A program made the translations under genes and the position numbers. DNA of 64,000 nt from Melastoma dodecandrum (taxonomy: Eukaryota; Streptophyta; Magnoliopsida; Myrtales; Melastomataceae): NCBI GenBank assembly GCA_029817715.1, contig JARUPY010000290.1, positions 5,828,001 through 5,892,000 of the forward strand. Direction: 5' to 3'. The notes beneath the pieces are model-generated. The model was not told the origin of the DNA. It ran no database searches and was given only the letters and a program-made list of their open reading frames with translations. This document shows, piece after piece, positions 22,798 through 35,250 of this stretch (the first letter of the stretch is position 1; every line of letters starts with the position of its first letter).

Positions 22798-25700
22798 ATG
22801 CAGCAACTCAACAATATGAAGGTGTCGGGTGCACCATCCACACCTTTGCCAGTTCGTCCTCGTATATTTGAAGAGAGATATCTAAAACTTCCCGATTCGC
22901 AACAAGTCACCTTGGAAAGGGGACTCATTAGTCCTGTGGCTCCTCCGGCTCCTTTCATTTCCAACAATGGGGTCGTTGGTCCTCCTTTCTCATCATACTC
23001 TGGGTTCTCAACAAACCTTCAGTACTGGCCGGTTGCTCCTCATGAGAATCAACCCCAGAACAGCCTTTTTGTCTCTCAATCTGTAAGTAATCAGGCATCA
23101 TATCCTATGAGAAGCTCTTCCAGGACTGTTCAAATTGCTGCACCGGAATATTCTCAGAAGGGCAAGGCTTCCTGGCAAAATGATTCCTTGGATGAGCTGT
23201 ATGATTTTCCTCTAGAGACTCTCAATCAGAGCAACCGAGCAGAAAACAGAGGTGGGAATATGGTCCTTCCTTCAGAAGATTTGGATAAACCTGGCAACTG
23301 GAAAGAATGGGCAGATCAGCTGATTAGGGAGGATGCAAATTGGGGCGATCTTCTTGGTGATGCAAATGTTAGCAATCCAGAAGCTACGGTGAGATCTCCC
23401 TCTGAGGTGACTTAATTAGATAATTAGTTCATTTGTTATGAGGTTATAATGCTGCAGATGATGTGCCAGACTGTCAAAGTAGCATCCAATTTTCCAGTAC
23501 CTCAAATCCAGCAGTCTCAGCCTGTTCTTCCTTCATCTGGGAAAGTTCCTGTTGCTTTCAATCCGCCTCCTGAAACAAATACTGCTCCAGTCAAATCACG
23601 CATGCGCTGGACACAAGAACTTCATGAGGCTTTTGTCGAAGCTGTTACCAAACTTGGTGGTTGTGAAAGTGTGTTACTAACACCAATTTCATTTTATTAA
23701 AATTTATCCTGAGGGCCAAATCGAAATTGCTTTCACACTCTTTTGTTTATTTCAGGAGCCACACCAAAGGGTGTCCTAAGACTCATGAAGGTTGAAGGAA
23801 TTACCATTTATCATGTGAAAAGCCATTTGCAGGTACGCATCTTATTTTCATCTGTTTGAATATTTCCATCAAGGAATATTTAGATTTGTGTTGTATTTAT
23901 CACAATCATTTTCATGTTGGCTGCAGAAATACAGGACGGCACATTACTGGCCTGAGCTGACAGAAGGTAAGCAAGGGCCCATTATTTTATTTTATTTTTC
24001 TTTTTTAACCCCCTTTCATCCCTTATTTTAGGTTAATAGCGATGAAATAATATTATCTTCCTGAGAGTAGCCGATGCTTTGTTCATGTTAGGAAGATAAA
24101 TCTGGGGAAAATTTTTAACTTAAACAGACAGTGGCTGGTTATGTTTCTTCTTTTTGAGAAAAATTACTTTTAATGTCCTCACATGAGCTAGCAAAAGGGA
24201 ACCTCACTATTAAGGTTTTACATCAATTCAATCCAACTGTAATGATCACATGTGCTTGTGTTCAGTTGAGAAATGGCTGGTAACGTACCCGAACTTCTTT
24301 AGTAGTTTTTTTGTGCCTATGATGTGGTGATGCCATTTACTGTTAGTGGGGGCATCGGAAAAGGAAAAGTTATTTTATCTTCTTGTAAATTGCTTAAGGG
24401 ACATTTCGTATTAACATATTAGCTGATTAAGATATACCCGCAAACTGGGCTTAGGGAACCCTCCAGAAAACCTGAAAAGCCTACTGAGTCCTCTATGATT
24501 GTAGTGGTCATCTGGCCCTCCTTTATACATCAGGGCCCACAATAACCAAAGACCAAGACTACCTAAGACCCAGAACAACTGTGAAAAAAGCAGCAGAAAC
24601 TGAAACATTATGACTGGCATGCATGAAAATTGTGAAATTGGAATATTCGGCATTTGAAGTGAACCTCAATCTTCTTAATATATCCTGTGAAATTGTTCAT
24701 CGTTTTTATGTTTGGTATTCTGAACAGGGCTGTTCTCTCCTTTTTCAGGATCATTTGGGAGAAGACAGTCTCCAGTAGAGGAAATGCCTTCCTTTAATGT
24801 CAAGGTGTAAGTGCTTTCTGTCTCCCTCTTTTTCTAGAGAGATGATGTTATTAGTAAGCAGACGCAATCTCTTCCTCTTTTTCTTAGTCATATATTGACC
24901 CTGCAGCGCCTTCTCTTTTCTTTTATAAAAGTTTAATTGACAGTCACCTGATGTGCTTGTGATTGGTTATTATTGATCATGTTTTGGAGGAGATGCTATC
25001 TTTTTTCTCTATGGCGTATTCTGTTGTGTCTATGAATTTATCCTGCTGCTTCTAGGTATGGGGTTGGCAGGCATTCGGAGAATGTGTGGATACTCATGTC
25101 TGGCATTAAGAGGATGTTTATTCATTTGTTTGTCACGTTTGATTTACCTAATCCTGGGTTCTTTCAATAAGCTTAGAACTATCTTCCGCTCATTGAGTAC
25201 TTCCTAGACTGGAGTATCATCACATTGGCATTTCCTTTGTCTGACAAAACCTTGCTCTCTAGAGTTTTTAATTCCTCACCATTTATTACCTTCCCTGGTC
25301 ATTTACAGTCTGTCTGCCAACTGCTTTTCTGCACCCTCCCCACCTTTTATGTTAGTTTTCACCCATTTCCATGAGGATCTGTATCATCAATTTGCCACTA
25401 CTTCCCCTGAGCATCTTGACCTCCATATATTAGGTTTTTTGCTTACATCAGCTCCTGAGAGCGAATCCACTCCCACAGTTTTCTCTTTCGATTTCTTTGG
25501 TTATGCAAACAGAAAATTGGCATCATACTGCTGTTATTTCTTTTTTACTGCACATTGAACCAATTATGTGGCAGTTATTTCTGTGAGCACAATATTTTTA
25601 GCTCTTGATCAGATAAGAAACGGTGGCGGATTTACTTCCGCTGCTGTGTATAAGGACTTCTTTTGTTCTAGTAGCAAAAATGAGAAAAACCTCCTTTCTG

Positions 25701-26494
25701 GCAGCTTGGACAACCAAAGCTTGGAGATCACCGAAGCTTTACGCATGCAGATGGAAGTTCAGAGGAGATTGCATGAACAGCTTGAGGTAATAATGTTTTT
25801 TTTTCTTGTCCGAGATATGACGTGTCTATAAAGGGATGTGGTTTTGCTGCTGTTTGGATGAAATACTCTGGCATGGAATGCCTTGTGCGATGAATCTTTG
25901 ATGGATTGATCTTATTTATCCGTATCCAAAGGGAACATCTGTTACATTGTGGTAAAATCAGCATGGTGTCAGGAGATTAATGTGGACAGTGAGGGAGCTA
26001 AACTTCGATATTGATGTTGGTTTGTACTGGGTGTAGTTTTTTTAAGCTCCATTCTTTTTCCTGAGGCATGCCAAACTTCGTTGGTGAAGTTACCGCTTCC
26101 TCTGATGCATCAGCTGCCACAGATCTTTCTTTGATCCAGATTCTGGACTGGATTGATATTAACTGTTTGGATCCTTTCTGATGCTTCTTTTCTTGCTGTC
26201 GTGTTCTCTCAGATTCAGAGGAAGCTTCAGCTGCAGATTGAAGAACAGGGGAGGATCCTCCAAATGATGTTTGAGAAGCAGTCTGGAATCAAGCTCCAGG
26301 AGTCCCTGGACGACAATTCTGATCCCGCTGATGTACCTGCATTCTCCGACAGTGGAATCGAGGCATCCAAGGACGAGGACATCCATGCGATCGAGTTGGC
26401 CACCTCTGCTGCTGATGGGGTATCCAAGGTTCCTGGGGGAGAGCGATACAACCTTCCTCCCTCTCCATCCAAGCGCCCGAGGCTTTATCGCTGA
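22798..26494 (+). CDS. PHR1-like MYB-CC transcription factor
   Basis: Seven coding exons: 22798-23388, 23458-23668, 23756-23832, 23927-23966, 24749-24806, 25672-25786 and 26213-26494, for 457 residues. The N-terminal half is S/P/Q-rich and holds WKEWADQLI, a PHR1-clade mark. The single GARP/MYB repeat runs from MRWTQELHEAFVEAVTKLGG through [30 protein letters not shown]. The MYB-CC coiled coil follows: TEALRMQMEVQRRLHEQLE, then QRKLQLQIEEQGRILQMMFE. The tail ends SPSKRPRLYR, a likely nuclear signal. The clade binds P1BS sites and controls phosphate-starvation genes; SPX proteins bound to inositol pyrophosphate block it through the coiled coil. Here the motif after KYRTA is HYWPE, not RYRPE, and the position equivalent to Arabidopsis PHR1 Arg340 is Gln. 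Which PHR/PHL paralogue this is stays open. Confidence 0.9.
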
Positions 26495-27321
26495 TATCTA
26501 ACCATGATCGCTTAATCTATCATCTTCCCCTCCCTCCTCTATATATAGTTCGAGAACTTTACCCTGTTCTGCTTGGATGGTTTTCCCTTTAGGACTGCAT
26601 CCAGCCGTGACAGTTCTGCTTTCGTAGCCTAAACTTTGCTCTTACAAAACCTCATATGGATTTTGGAATGGACCTCATAGATTTGCCTGTACGTGTTTTT
26701 TGGCATCTTTCTAGGTCAGGGCAGAAGGCTAACCGAGTCTTCAAGATTGTTGTACCGAGACATAACATAGTCGTTATGGAAATAGATGCATTCTTTTGTT
26801 GACCAGATTGTGCTCTTTCTGTGCGGTTTGTTTTCTCTGATTTGTAGCAGTCGGTCGAGGATGGGGACAATCATGGATGCGTAGAGCGAAAGAAAGTAGG
26901 GTAACCAAGTTTTTCGACGAGGAAGGTGGTCTGGTCGCAGGGGCTCGATGAGATTGGTCTGTTCAGAACACGAGAATTTCCAGAAGCTGAGATTATGAGT
27001 CCTGTGCTGTGTTTAATTGACTGGACAACCTCAAATTTGGTGGTGCATCGTCAGAACATCTCCTTTTTCTATTAACGTTAGTTGAGGAACTCAGAGGGAG
27101 ACTCACTTTGAATTGAAGCAAACATGGGAAAAGACTGTTTCCCTTAACATCTATCTCTTACCAAGAGTCTTCTCTCAAAGTTCTTTGACGTCTCTTCAAC
27201 TCAAACCTACGACTCCCCACCTCACAGTTTGGTAAGAAAGAAACACACTCACCCCACATTCAGACAACAATAAAAACGATTCCTTTCTCCATTTCAGGTT
27301 GAATCCCGACATTGCTATACC
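26495..27321. other. Intergenic region between the MYB-CC gene and CESA4
   Basis: 3' UTR of the MYB-CC gene and promoter/leader of CESA4. No further gene recognised. I could not confirm secondary-wall NAC or MYB46 sites by eye. Confidence 0.5.
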
Positions 27322-30300
27322 ATGGCTTCGAACCCAGTGGCGTCCGGCTTGATCACCGGTTCTGATTCCCGTGAAGAGCCTTACGTCCTTCATGGTGCAG
27401 ATCAAGTATGCATATCAGGGGATGATGACGAGTTTTGAGATTTGATTGTGTGCGTGTGAAAGAGTGTAGTGATGGGATTGCTTTTTTTTTTTATTGACTA
27501 GGATGTTACTCCTGGGCGCAAAGCTAATCAGCAGAAGATATGCGGTGTGTGCGGGGACGAGATCGGTCGTCGTGAGGATGGTGAGATGTTCGTGGCGTGT
27601 CACCACTGCCAGTTCCCCGTCTGTCGGCCTTGTTACGAGTATGAAAGGAGCGACGGCAACCAGTGTTGCCCTCAGTGCAATACTCGGTATAAACGCCACA
27701 AAGGTCAGTAACTGTAGAGGGATGAAGTTGGCTTGTCTAGTCTTACCGGGTTTTCAATCTTTAAAGGCATTTAAGCTTGTCGTGTTGGTTATGAGAAACC
27801 GAGGATTTTTAATTTTCGCAGGTTGTCCGAGAGTTCCGGGAGATGAGGATGATAACCTTGACTGTGATGATTTTGAGGACGAATTTCCTACCAGGACTGG
27901 CATTAATCCTCCTGATCGGTCGTCTGTGTTTGCTCGTTCGGTAATGTGGATATGCCAAACTGCTGTCACTGGTATCCTTGAGATCAAGAACAAGATTTGT
28001 TCGAGACCAGATTAGTGAACAGGGTTGGGATTTCGTTGCAGGAAAATGGAGATCATAATGGATACCCGGGTTATACCACTGATCCGGCCCTCTCAACTGC
28101 AGAAAACGGTAAACACATGATTTGATCTGCAGACTCTGTTTACAATACAGAAATTCATTTGGTATTATTATGCAGTCGCTCATCAAGGTCTGGATGGAGA
28201 AAAGGAAGCGTACGAAAATGCAGAGTGGCAAGAACGGATTGAGAAATGGAAGATCAGACAGGAAAAGCGTGGCCTGGTCACAAAAGATGCTGGTGACAAG
28301 GATGACGGGGAAGAGGATGAATTCCTGTAAGTCCATCGTGCATGTTCACATGCTCATTGGCTGTGTTCATTCTTGGTTTTCATGTAGGCGGCGTCTTGTT
28401 CACATACTTACCTTGCAGGATGGCAGAAGCTCGACAACCGCTATGGAGGAAAGTGCCTGTCTCATCCAGCAAAATCAGCCCGTACAGAATCGTGATCGTC
28501 CTACGGCTTGTCGTCCTAGCCTTCTTTCTCCGCTTCCGGATTCTGACCCCTGCAATGGATGCTTTCCCGCTGTGGCTCATATCTGTGATATGTGAAACGT
28601 GGTTCGCTTTTTCGTGGATTCTCGACCAGTTCCCAAAATGGAACCCCGTGAATCGAGAAACATACCTGGATCGGCTTTCCATCAGGTTCGAACGTGAAGG
28701 CGAGCCTAACCGTCTGTCCCCTGTGGATGTCTTTGTGAGCACAGTCGATCCCTTGAAGGAGCCCCCAATCATAACGGCAAATACAGTCCTGTCGATACTC
28801 TCGGTGGATTATCCCGTGGATAAGGTGAGCTGTTATGTGTCAGATGATGGCGCTTCAATGCTCCTGTTCGATACACTATCAGTGACAGCTGAGTTTGCTC
28901 GGAGGTGGGTGCCTTTCTGCAAGAAACATAGCATTGAGCCGAGAGCTCCCGAATTCTACTTCTCAGAAAAGATTGATTATCTTAAGGATAAGGTTGAGCC
29001 AACCTTCGTCAAGGAACGACGGGCCATGAAAGTACGATTCTTCCATTCTATGTCTGGTCTATCTTTTCTTCTCATACGGGGAAACACCGGATCGCTAATT
29101 TCGGAAACATCCCCAAATTTCTGCTTTATAATGCAGAGAGAGTACGAAGAGTTCAAAGTGCAGATAAACTCGCTTGTAGCAAAGGCTCAGAAGAAGCCAG
29201 AAGAAGGATGGGTGATGCAGGATGGCACGCCATGGCCAGGAAACAACACGCGGGATCATCCGGGCATGATCCAGGTTTACTTAGGAAGCGAGGGGGCTCT
29301 CGACGTGGAAGGCAAGGAACTTCCTCGCCTGGTGTACGTTTCCCGTGAGAAGCGACCTGGTTATCAGCATCACAAGAAAGCCGGTGCAATGAATGCTCTG
29401 GTGAGTCACATCCCGCTTCACTAGAGAAGCATATATGGGTCCTCAATTTTAAGGATTTCGGTTAACATGTCCGGTGAATGTACGTGACTGGCAGGTTAGG
29501 GTGTCGGCAGTGCTCACGAACGCACCATTTATGTTGAATCTGGACTGTGACCATTACATCAACAACAGCAAGGCAATAAGAGAAGCCATGTGCTTCCTAA
29601 TGGATCCACAGCTCGGGAAGAAGCTTTGCTACGTGCAATTTCCTCAGCGATTCGACGGCATTGATCGCCATGACAGATATGCCAACCGAAATATAGTCTT
29701 CTTTGATGTGAGCAATCTTGATCAGCTGTCTCTTCTGTTAAATGCCAAATTATTAATTTCCGCTTATCTGTTGATCTGCTGTCGCAGATCAATATGAGAG
29801 GACTCGATGGGATACAAGGCCCTGTCTACGTTGGGACGGGATGCGTCTTCAACCGACAGGCATTGTATGGTTATGACCCCCCGGTTTCCCAAAAGCGTCC
29901 AAAAATGACATGTGACTGCTGGCCTTCCTGGTGCTTCTGCTGCTGTTGCGGTGGATCCAGGAAATCCAAGTCGAAGAAGAAAACCGAAACGAGCTTGCTC
30001 GGGAATGGTTTTTCGAAGAAGAAGAAGATGACTGGGAAGAATTATCTGCGAAAGAAAGGCTCTGGTGGTCCCGTTTTCGACCTTGAGGAAATCGAGGAAG
30101 GCCTTGAGGGCTACGACGAGTCAGAGAAAGCATCCCTGATGTCCCAGAAGAACTTTGAGAAGCGTTTTGGGCAGTCACCAGTATTCATAGCCTCGACTCT
30201 GATGGAGGACGGCGGTCTTCCAGAAGGAATGAACTCGAATTCTCTCATCAAGGAAGCCATCCATGTCATCAGCTGTGGTTATGAAGAGAAAACGGAGTGG

Positions 30301-31407
30301 GGAAAAGAGGTAAGTCATCGTAAGCTAATCCCCACCCTATGCGGCTCGAGAATGGTCTAACTGATGGATTTGCCTCAGATTGGATGGATCTACGGTTCGG
30401 TGACAGAAGATATCCTGACGGGATTCAAGATGCATTGCAGAGGATGGAAGTCTGTGTACTGCATGCCAAAGAGGCCTGCCTTCAAGGGATCGGCTCCTAT
30501 AAATCTTTCCGATAGGCTCCACCAAGTCCTGCGATGGGCACTCGGCTCAGTTGAGATCTTCCTCAGTCGTCACTGCCCATTATGGTACGCCTATGGTGGG
30601 AAGTTAAAGTGGCTCGAAAGGCTCGCCTACATTAACACGATCGTCTACCCTTTCACTTCCATCCCTCTGCTCGCTTACTGTACTATCCCTGCTGTCTGCC
30701 TTCTCACTGGAAAGTTCATCATCCCGACGGTGAGTCCTAAACCAGAATTGAGCATCCACTGAACATCCTTGATTCGGTGACGGCACGGCATTAATCTGTT
30801 TTTTTATTCTTGTCCCGATTCACAGCTGACTAACCTGGCGAGCATATGGTTCCTGGCTCTATTTCTCTCGATCATCGCGACTGGAGTCCTCGAGCTAAGG
30901 TGGAGCAACGTAAGCATTGAGGACTGGTGGAGAAACGAGCAGTTCTGGGTCATCGGCGGAGTATCCGCTCACCTCTTCGCGGTCTTCCAAGGTCTCCTCA
31001 AGGTTCTGGCCGGGGTCGACACGAACTTCACAGTCACCTCTAAAGCTGCCGAGGACACCGAGTTCGGTGAACTCTACCTGTTCAAGTGGACCACACTGCT
31101 CATCCCGCCAACCACCCTAATCATTATCAACATGGTCGGTGTCGTCGCTGGTGTCTCGGACGCAATCAACAACGGTTATGGCTCCTGGGGTCCCCTGTTT
31201 GGGAAGCTGTTCTTCGCATTCTGGGTGATTGTCCACCTCTACCCTTTCCTCAAGGGACTGATGGGAAGACAGAACCGGACCCCAACCATCGTCGTACTCT
31301 GGTCGATCCTGCTCGCATCGATCTTCTCCCTGGTTTGGGTCCGGATCGATCCCTTCCTCCCCAAACAGACCGGTCCTGTCCTTAAGCCCTGCGGCATCGA
31401 ATGCTAG
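27322..31407 (+). CDS. CESA4: Cellulose synthase catalytic subunit, CESA4 (secondary wall)
   Basis: Eleven exons: 27322-27405, 27502-27703, 27822-27940, 28042-28108, 28176-28326, 28419-29031, 29137-29400, 29495-29707, 29788-30309, 30379-30729 and 30826-31407; 1,055 residues. The N-terminal RING-type zinc finger has all eight cysteines (CGVC, CHHC, CRPC, CPQC). A short acidic variable region, two membrane helices and the GT2 domain follow, with DDGAS, DCDHY (DxD), TED in SVTEDILTG and QVLRW. Six C-terminal helices come last. [13 protein letters not shown] and the ending [17 protein letters not shown] match the CESA4/IRX5 class, not CESA7 or CESA8. CESA4 joins CESA7 and CESA8 in the plasma-membrane rosette that makes secondary-wall cellulose in xylem and fibres. 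All catalytic residues are present. Confidence 0.95.
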
Positions 31408-31621
31408 ATCTTTCGGTTCAGACAACTTCGAGACGATTGCCTTAGCAGAAAAACGTAAATTTGAGTTGGCATCGTTACTTTCTGCAATTTGTTTGAAATC
31501 ACAAAAGGGTCACTGTCATACAATTGTTGATTTTGAAATGATATTTCCACGGAAGAGAAGCAGTGAGGCCGGGAGTCGAATGCGCGCCAATCCAATCTTC
31601 AGGGGTGACCCGTTGGCATGA

Positions 31622-32864
31622 CAAAATCTCGAGCCTGATTACGAGGAGTCCATAAATTCATGTCATTTTACGAAAAACCCACAAACCCACTTCGCCGACG
31701 CATATCAAGTCTACCAAGACCGTGACATAAATTTTGGGCTCATTTTATAAAGCCCATAAGTCCAGGAGTCTTTAAGAGTGTTTACAAGCCCACCGTTATG
31801 TGAGTCCGCCAAGGAAGTACTAAGTCTACAAATGACTGTCAGGGTCAGAGTCTACGAGGGTCAGAGCCTATGAGGGTTAGAGTTTACGAGGGTCAGAAAG
31901 AATTTTGACCCCGAGTTTTTTGGAAAAAGGATTACGGGGCCACGTTCCCATGATTTGAAAAGTGGAGAAAATCTGGGACACGTCTCTAATTTATCAGATT
32001 TAATATAAGAAAAAGAAACTGTTAAGTCTACGACGTGGATAAGAGCCACGTCTACCAGGATCAGGTTGTTACCAAGATTCTATGAAGTTGATTGAGAGAG
32101 CCACTGGAGAGATTCTTTGAGAACGTGTCAAACACTCTAGACACCACAAGATTCAATATAAAAAGGGAGAAGATCTTTCTTGAAAAAATTACGATCAATC
32201 AGTTAAACAGAAGCCTTGTGTTGCTCGTCACCCCTTAGTTGTTAGGATTCCCCAACCTAGGCGAAACTCTTGACCTTTCATTGATCTTCACTTCCACCGT
32301 CAGAGTGAGCAACCGTAGCTCCGACAGCCAAACTCCGCCTTCACTTCTACCGCCAGAGTGAGCAACCGTAGCTCTGGTAATAAATCCCCGCCTGCATTCC
32401 ACCACTAGGACGAGCCACCGTAGTTCCGGCAAAACAGCTCCGCCTTCGACTCCGCAGCCAGGGTGAGCAACCGTAGCCTTGGTATCCACATCCGCCACCA
32501 TTCACGGCCACACTCCATTCACCAAGCCCCAGTAACCGGTTTTTGCCATCTAGAGTCGCAAGTCTACAGCGCTCTGTTATCAAGTCTACGACGTCATCGT
32601 CCAGATTCGTAAGACTGTAGCATTCAACAGCAAGTCTACGACCTCGCCTCATTACCCTCTTAGTCTGCAGCGCCCAGAAGCAAGTCTACGACGTTGCACC
32701 GCCGTCCTTGCTCTATTTTTATGGCGGTAAGCATCTTATTTTTATTGTAAGACTTTGCATATTCAATTCAATCTACTTCATTTACTTACTGGCGAGTACA
32801 TCTAAAAACCTGTGAGTATTATTGTCAAATATTTCCGACGTGATCTGTTTCGACGCGAACATGA
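31622..32864. mobile_element. Insertion of about 1.24 kb inside the Yippee-like pseudogene
   Basis: CATGA occurs at both borders (31617-31621 and 32860-32864) as a possible 5-bp target duplication. The Yippee homology stops on one side and resumes on the other. The insert has no long frame. It has a TATA-like AATATAAAAAGGG (about 32,155) and several repeats of AAGTCTAC and ACGAGGGTCAGAG type, as in the long LTRs of Gypsy elements. An alternative reading is a solo LTR ending TGACAA...TTGTCA (31619-32827), but then no target duplication is visible. The class is unsure. Confidence 0.45.
32285..32480. repeat. Four imperfect tandem repeats of about 60 bp
   Basis: The core GAGTGAGCAACCGTAGCTC (with variants such as GACGAGCCACCGTAGTTC) recurs four times, spaced about 58-65 bp and separated by CTCCGCCTTC-like spacers. 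It lies inside the insertion. No coding role is evident. Confidence 0.75.
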
Positions 32865-33915
32865 CCGTCTCGGGATGGTTGGCCAGGCCATTGATAAGGA
32901 ACTGTAACTTGACCCTGCAATTTCAAACTACAGAATGTATCAATCGAGATTCGCCCGAGATGCAGAGGTTCTGCGACGTCCCTTGTAAATATGAAACTTA
33001 AGTATTTCGAGTGATGCTCGCTCAACCTTAATCCCAACCTAATCGCGATGAAAACAAAGTTAAACCGGATGGCGCTGACAACACTCTGATGATTTGATTA
33101 CTCAGTTGTTTCGAGTGAGGATCGTGAACTCTGCAAACTTCATTGTATGACGCTGGAATCTACGTATTTCAATTGCGAGCAAGAGTGTATGCCCTGGTTT
33201 AGCCGACAATAGATTGGGAGGAAACGTAAGAGAGGAAAGAAAAGTCTTCAATGAGTTCGATGGCTTCTTCGTCTCGCATGACTACTGTTAGCAGTGCTGT
33301 AACACACCCTTTCAGAAAGTCCGAAAAGGACCAGCGAATTTGCCGATCATCTCCCCTCGCTGCATCTCCACGAGACTGCTAAAAAATACAGGAACAGAAA
33401 CGAATAGTTTTTCCGCCGCTTGGACATTGGGTTCGGACGCGATCTGCGAGCTGCCACTGTCGCGACAAGAAGAAGGCTTTGGAAGTCGTTCAGCTTGTGG
33501 ACTTTTAACTGTTTTTCTTCCTTCCTGATTAAAACCGTTGATGTCGTTGTGGGAGAAATTTATAGACGTTTCTGTTGGGTCCTTATTCTTTTACAATACT
33601 TCGTTTCAGTCCTCGATTTTAGTTTAGATGCTTTGATTTAATCCTTCCATCCTCACACCTTAATTAAGAACTAATCATCCTATTTTTTGGCATCCTTCTG
33701 ATTAATTTGACTTGCCTTATCGAGGCATGATAATTTCGTTAACGACGTTCGATCGAAATAGCGTATCGTGAAATGCATGAAATTCATCAATCGCGTGGTT
33801 TCGGTTTTCATTGAGATCGCATAAAAGATCACTGCAACACAATTGCTGATCTTGAAACAAAGTTTCTAAGGAAGAAACAAACTCTGCCTGTTCTGTTTAT
33901 ATTTTCCTGCAGTTA

Positions 33916-34769
33916 TTATAACGATTCACAAGATGGCCAATGCGTATCGAACCATTCTTCAGGGGTGAATATCTCGGGATCGTCTTCAATGCCGCTCATA
34001 CGAAACAGCAGCCTCTTCCTGCAGTCGAAACAAAATTTGGATCGAAATGAGATTCGTCTGAATGCCGGATTTCTTGAGGAAGTCGCATGGAAGTGTACAG
34101 AACTTACGAGTAGAGTGAATAAAACACAAACGGCTCGGGTTCAGTAAGTGTAACTCTTACTCCGACCTAATCACGAGAAGCCGATCAATAATTCAAATAG
34201 AAGAAAGAAATCAAGGGAAGGACGCAAACAAGCACACGGCGATTCGATTCGATTACTGGGTTGTTGCAAGCGACACAATGTAGTGCCTGCCAGTCATGAT
34301 CCTCTTGAGTGTCATGAGCTGCGTGAAGGACCTCAGAATCCACCGTGTTTGAACTGCGAGAGCAAAATTATATGTCTGGTTTATCTGATTGTCGTCTGTG
34401 GAAAAGAAAAGAGAAAAGGTGTTCTTGAAACCCGTCTTTCTTTGTTGAACCATAACATACATTTTCGTCGTGTCCGAAAACAGGATGATCTGCTCAACCA
34501 AGTCCCCTGGCGCATTCTGCACGAAGATCAAACGCGGCAAAACAAAAATTAAAATTAGACAGCTGAACCACGGCGGCACCAAGAATATATATTAACTGTA
34601 ACAAGGGAGAAACAAAAATAACATCGGTCTCCCATCAGTCCAGGATAGCGAGTCCTACGCAGTAGTGAAAGATGTCGGTGTTCTTGGCGAAAGGGGTGCT
34701 GCAACCCTGGCATACATAGAATTTGGCCAAGTCGAAGTCATCAAACTCGACAAGGAAGAGCCTTCCCAT
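33916..34769 (-). CDS. Diverged Yippee-like zinc-binding protein
   Basis: Five short exons on the minus strand, about 34659-34769, 34461-34516, 34256-34353, 34108-34166 and 33916-34018, giving about 141 residues. It starts MGRLFLVEF, like plant Yippee proteins (MGRLF). It has two CxxC zinc pairs, CQGC near residue 20 and CVAC near residue 84. After the second comes CNNPVGVRV, where Yippee has CGSIVGWKY, and later KRLLFRMS, where Yippee has GKFLLRM. A novel tail (FTPEEWFDTHWPSCESL) ends the protein. The knob tying the two zinc halves is poorly conserved, so it is a divergent member. Eukaryotic Yippee proteins adopt a Mis18/cereblon-like zinc fold; the plant function is unknown. The exon chain keeps frame, but one border may be off by one base. 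Confidence 0.6.
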
Positions 34770-35250
34770 CTTCACAAGACTGCTTATACACGATCCGAAA
34801 CTAGAGCTACTTCCGCAGGATAGTTTTGGTTTCGACAAGCTGCCGATTTAGCGAGCAGAAGAAGGCTCTTGCAGTTCTTGATTGGAGAGCTCAACTGCTT
34901 TTCTTCATTCGGATCGAAAACGGTTTAAACTGTAAATCGGGTCTCTTGAGAAATTTGCTAATTGGTCCCTCCGTAATTATAATAGTTCTCTTCAGTCCTT
35001 AGATCACTTATGTCCTTCAATTTAGTCCTGCCTCCCCATTTAATAAAATATGTAAACAAACCCTCAAACCATACATTAGCCTTCACAAGGCTGCAAAACC
35101 TTCATGTGTATTGCAAGGGAAGGGAAGACCCAAATCACAAAATGCACAACAGGCAGGGGAAGAACCATGTTCACAGAAGAAAACGAATGAAAGCTGCCGC
35201 CTCCCGGCATCCCTGAACGCCGATGCTGTCGCAAAAGATTTGATTTTTTT
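34770..35250. other. Intergenic region between Yippee-like and JASON-like genes
   Basis: Upstream flank of the Yippee-like gene (34,770-34,930 is duplicated in the pseudogene flank) and 3' UTR of the JASON-like gene. No further gene seen. Confidence 0.5.

Larger units (their letters stand above)
31490..33560 (-). pseudogene. Decayed Yippee-like copy, split by an insertion
   Basis: Minus-strand DNA at 32,865-33,560 aligns piece by piece with the intact Yippee-like gene at 33916-34769. Shared parts include its 5' flank, the exon 2 region, the introns, the exon starting VGIKVE (as in VGWKY of Yippee proteins) and the last exon (KLQFLINGLANHPE). The first exon with the first CxxC is missing, the second CxxC has become CRVH, and stops occur. 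The matching 3' end (TPEDW, then 3' flank) lies at 31,490-31,620, beyond a 1.24-kb insertion. It sits under 100 bp downstream of the CESA4 stop and is clearly non-functional. Confidence 0.7.

Noticed and set aside
34770..34838. N-terminal extension of the Yippee-like protein
   Set aside because: The extension begins at TTG and lacks an ATG; the family starts MGRLF, which matches the ATG at 34769.
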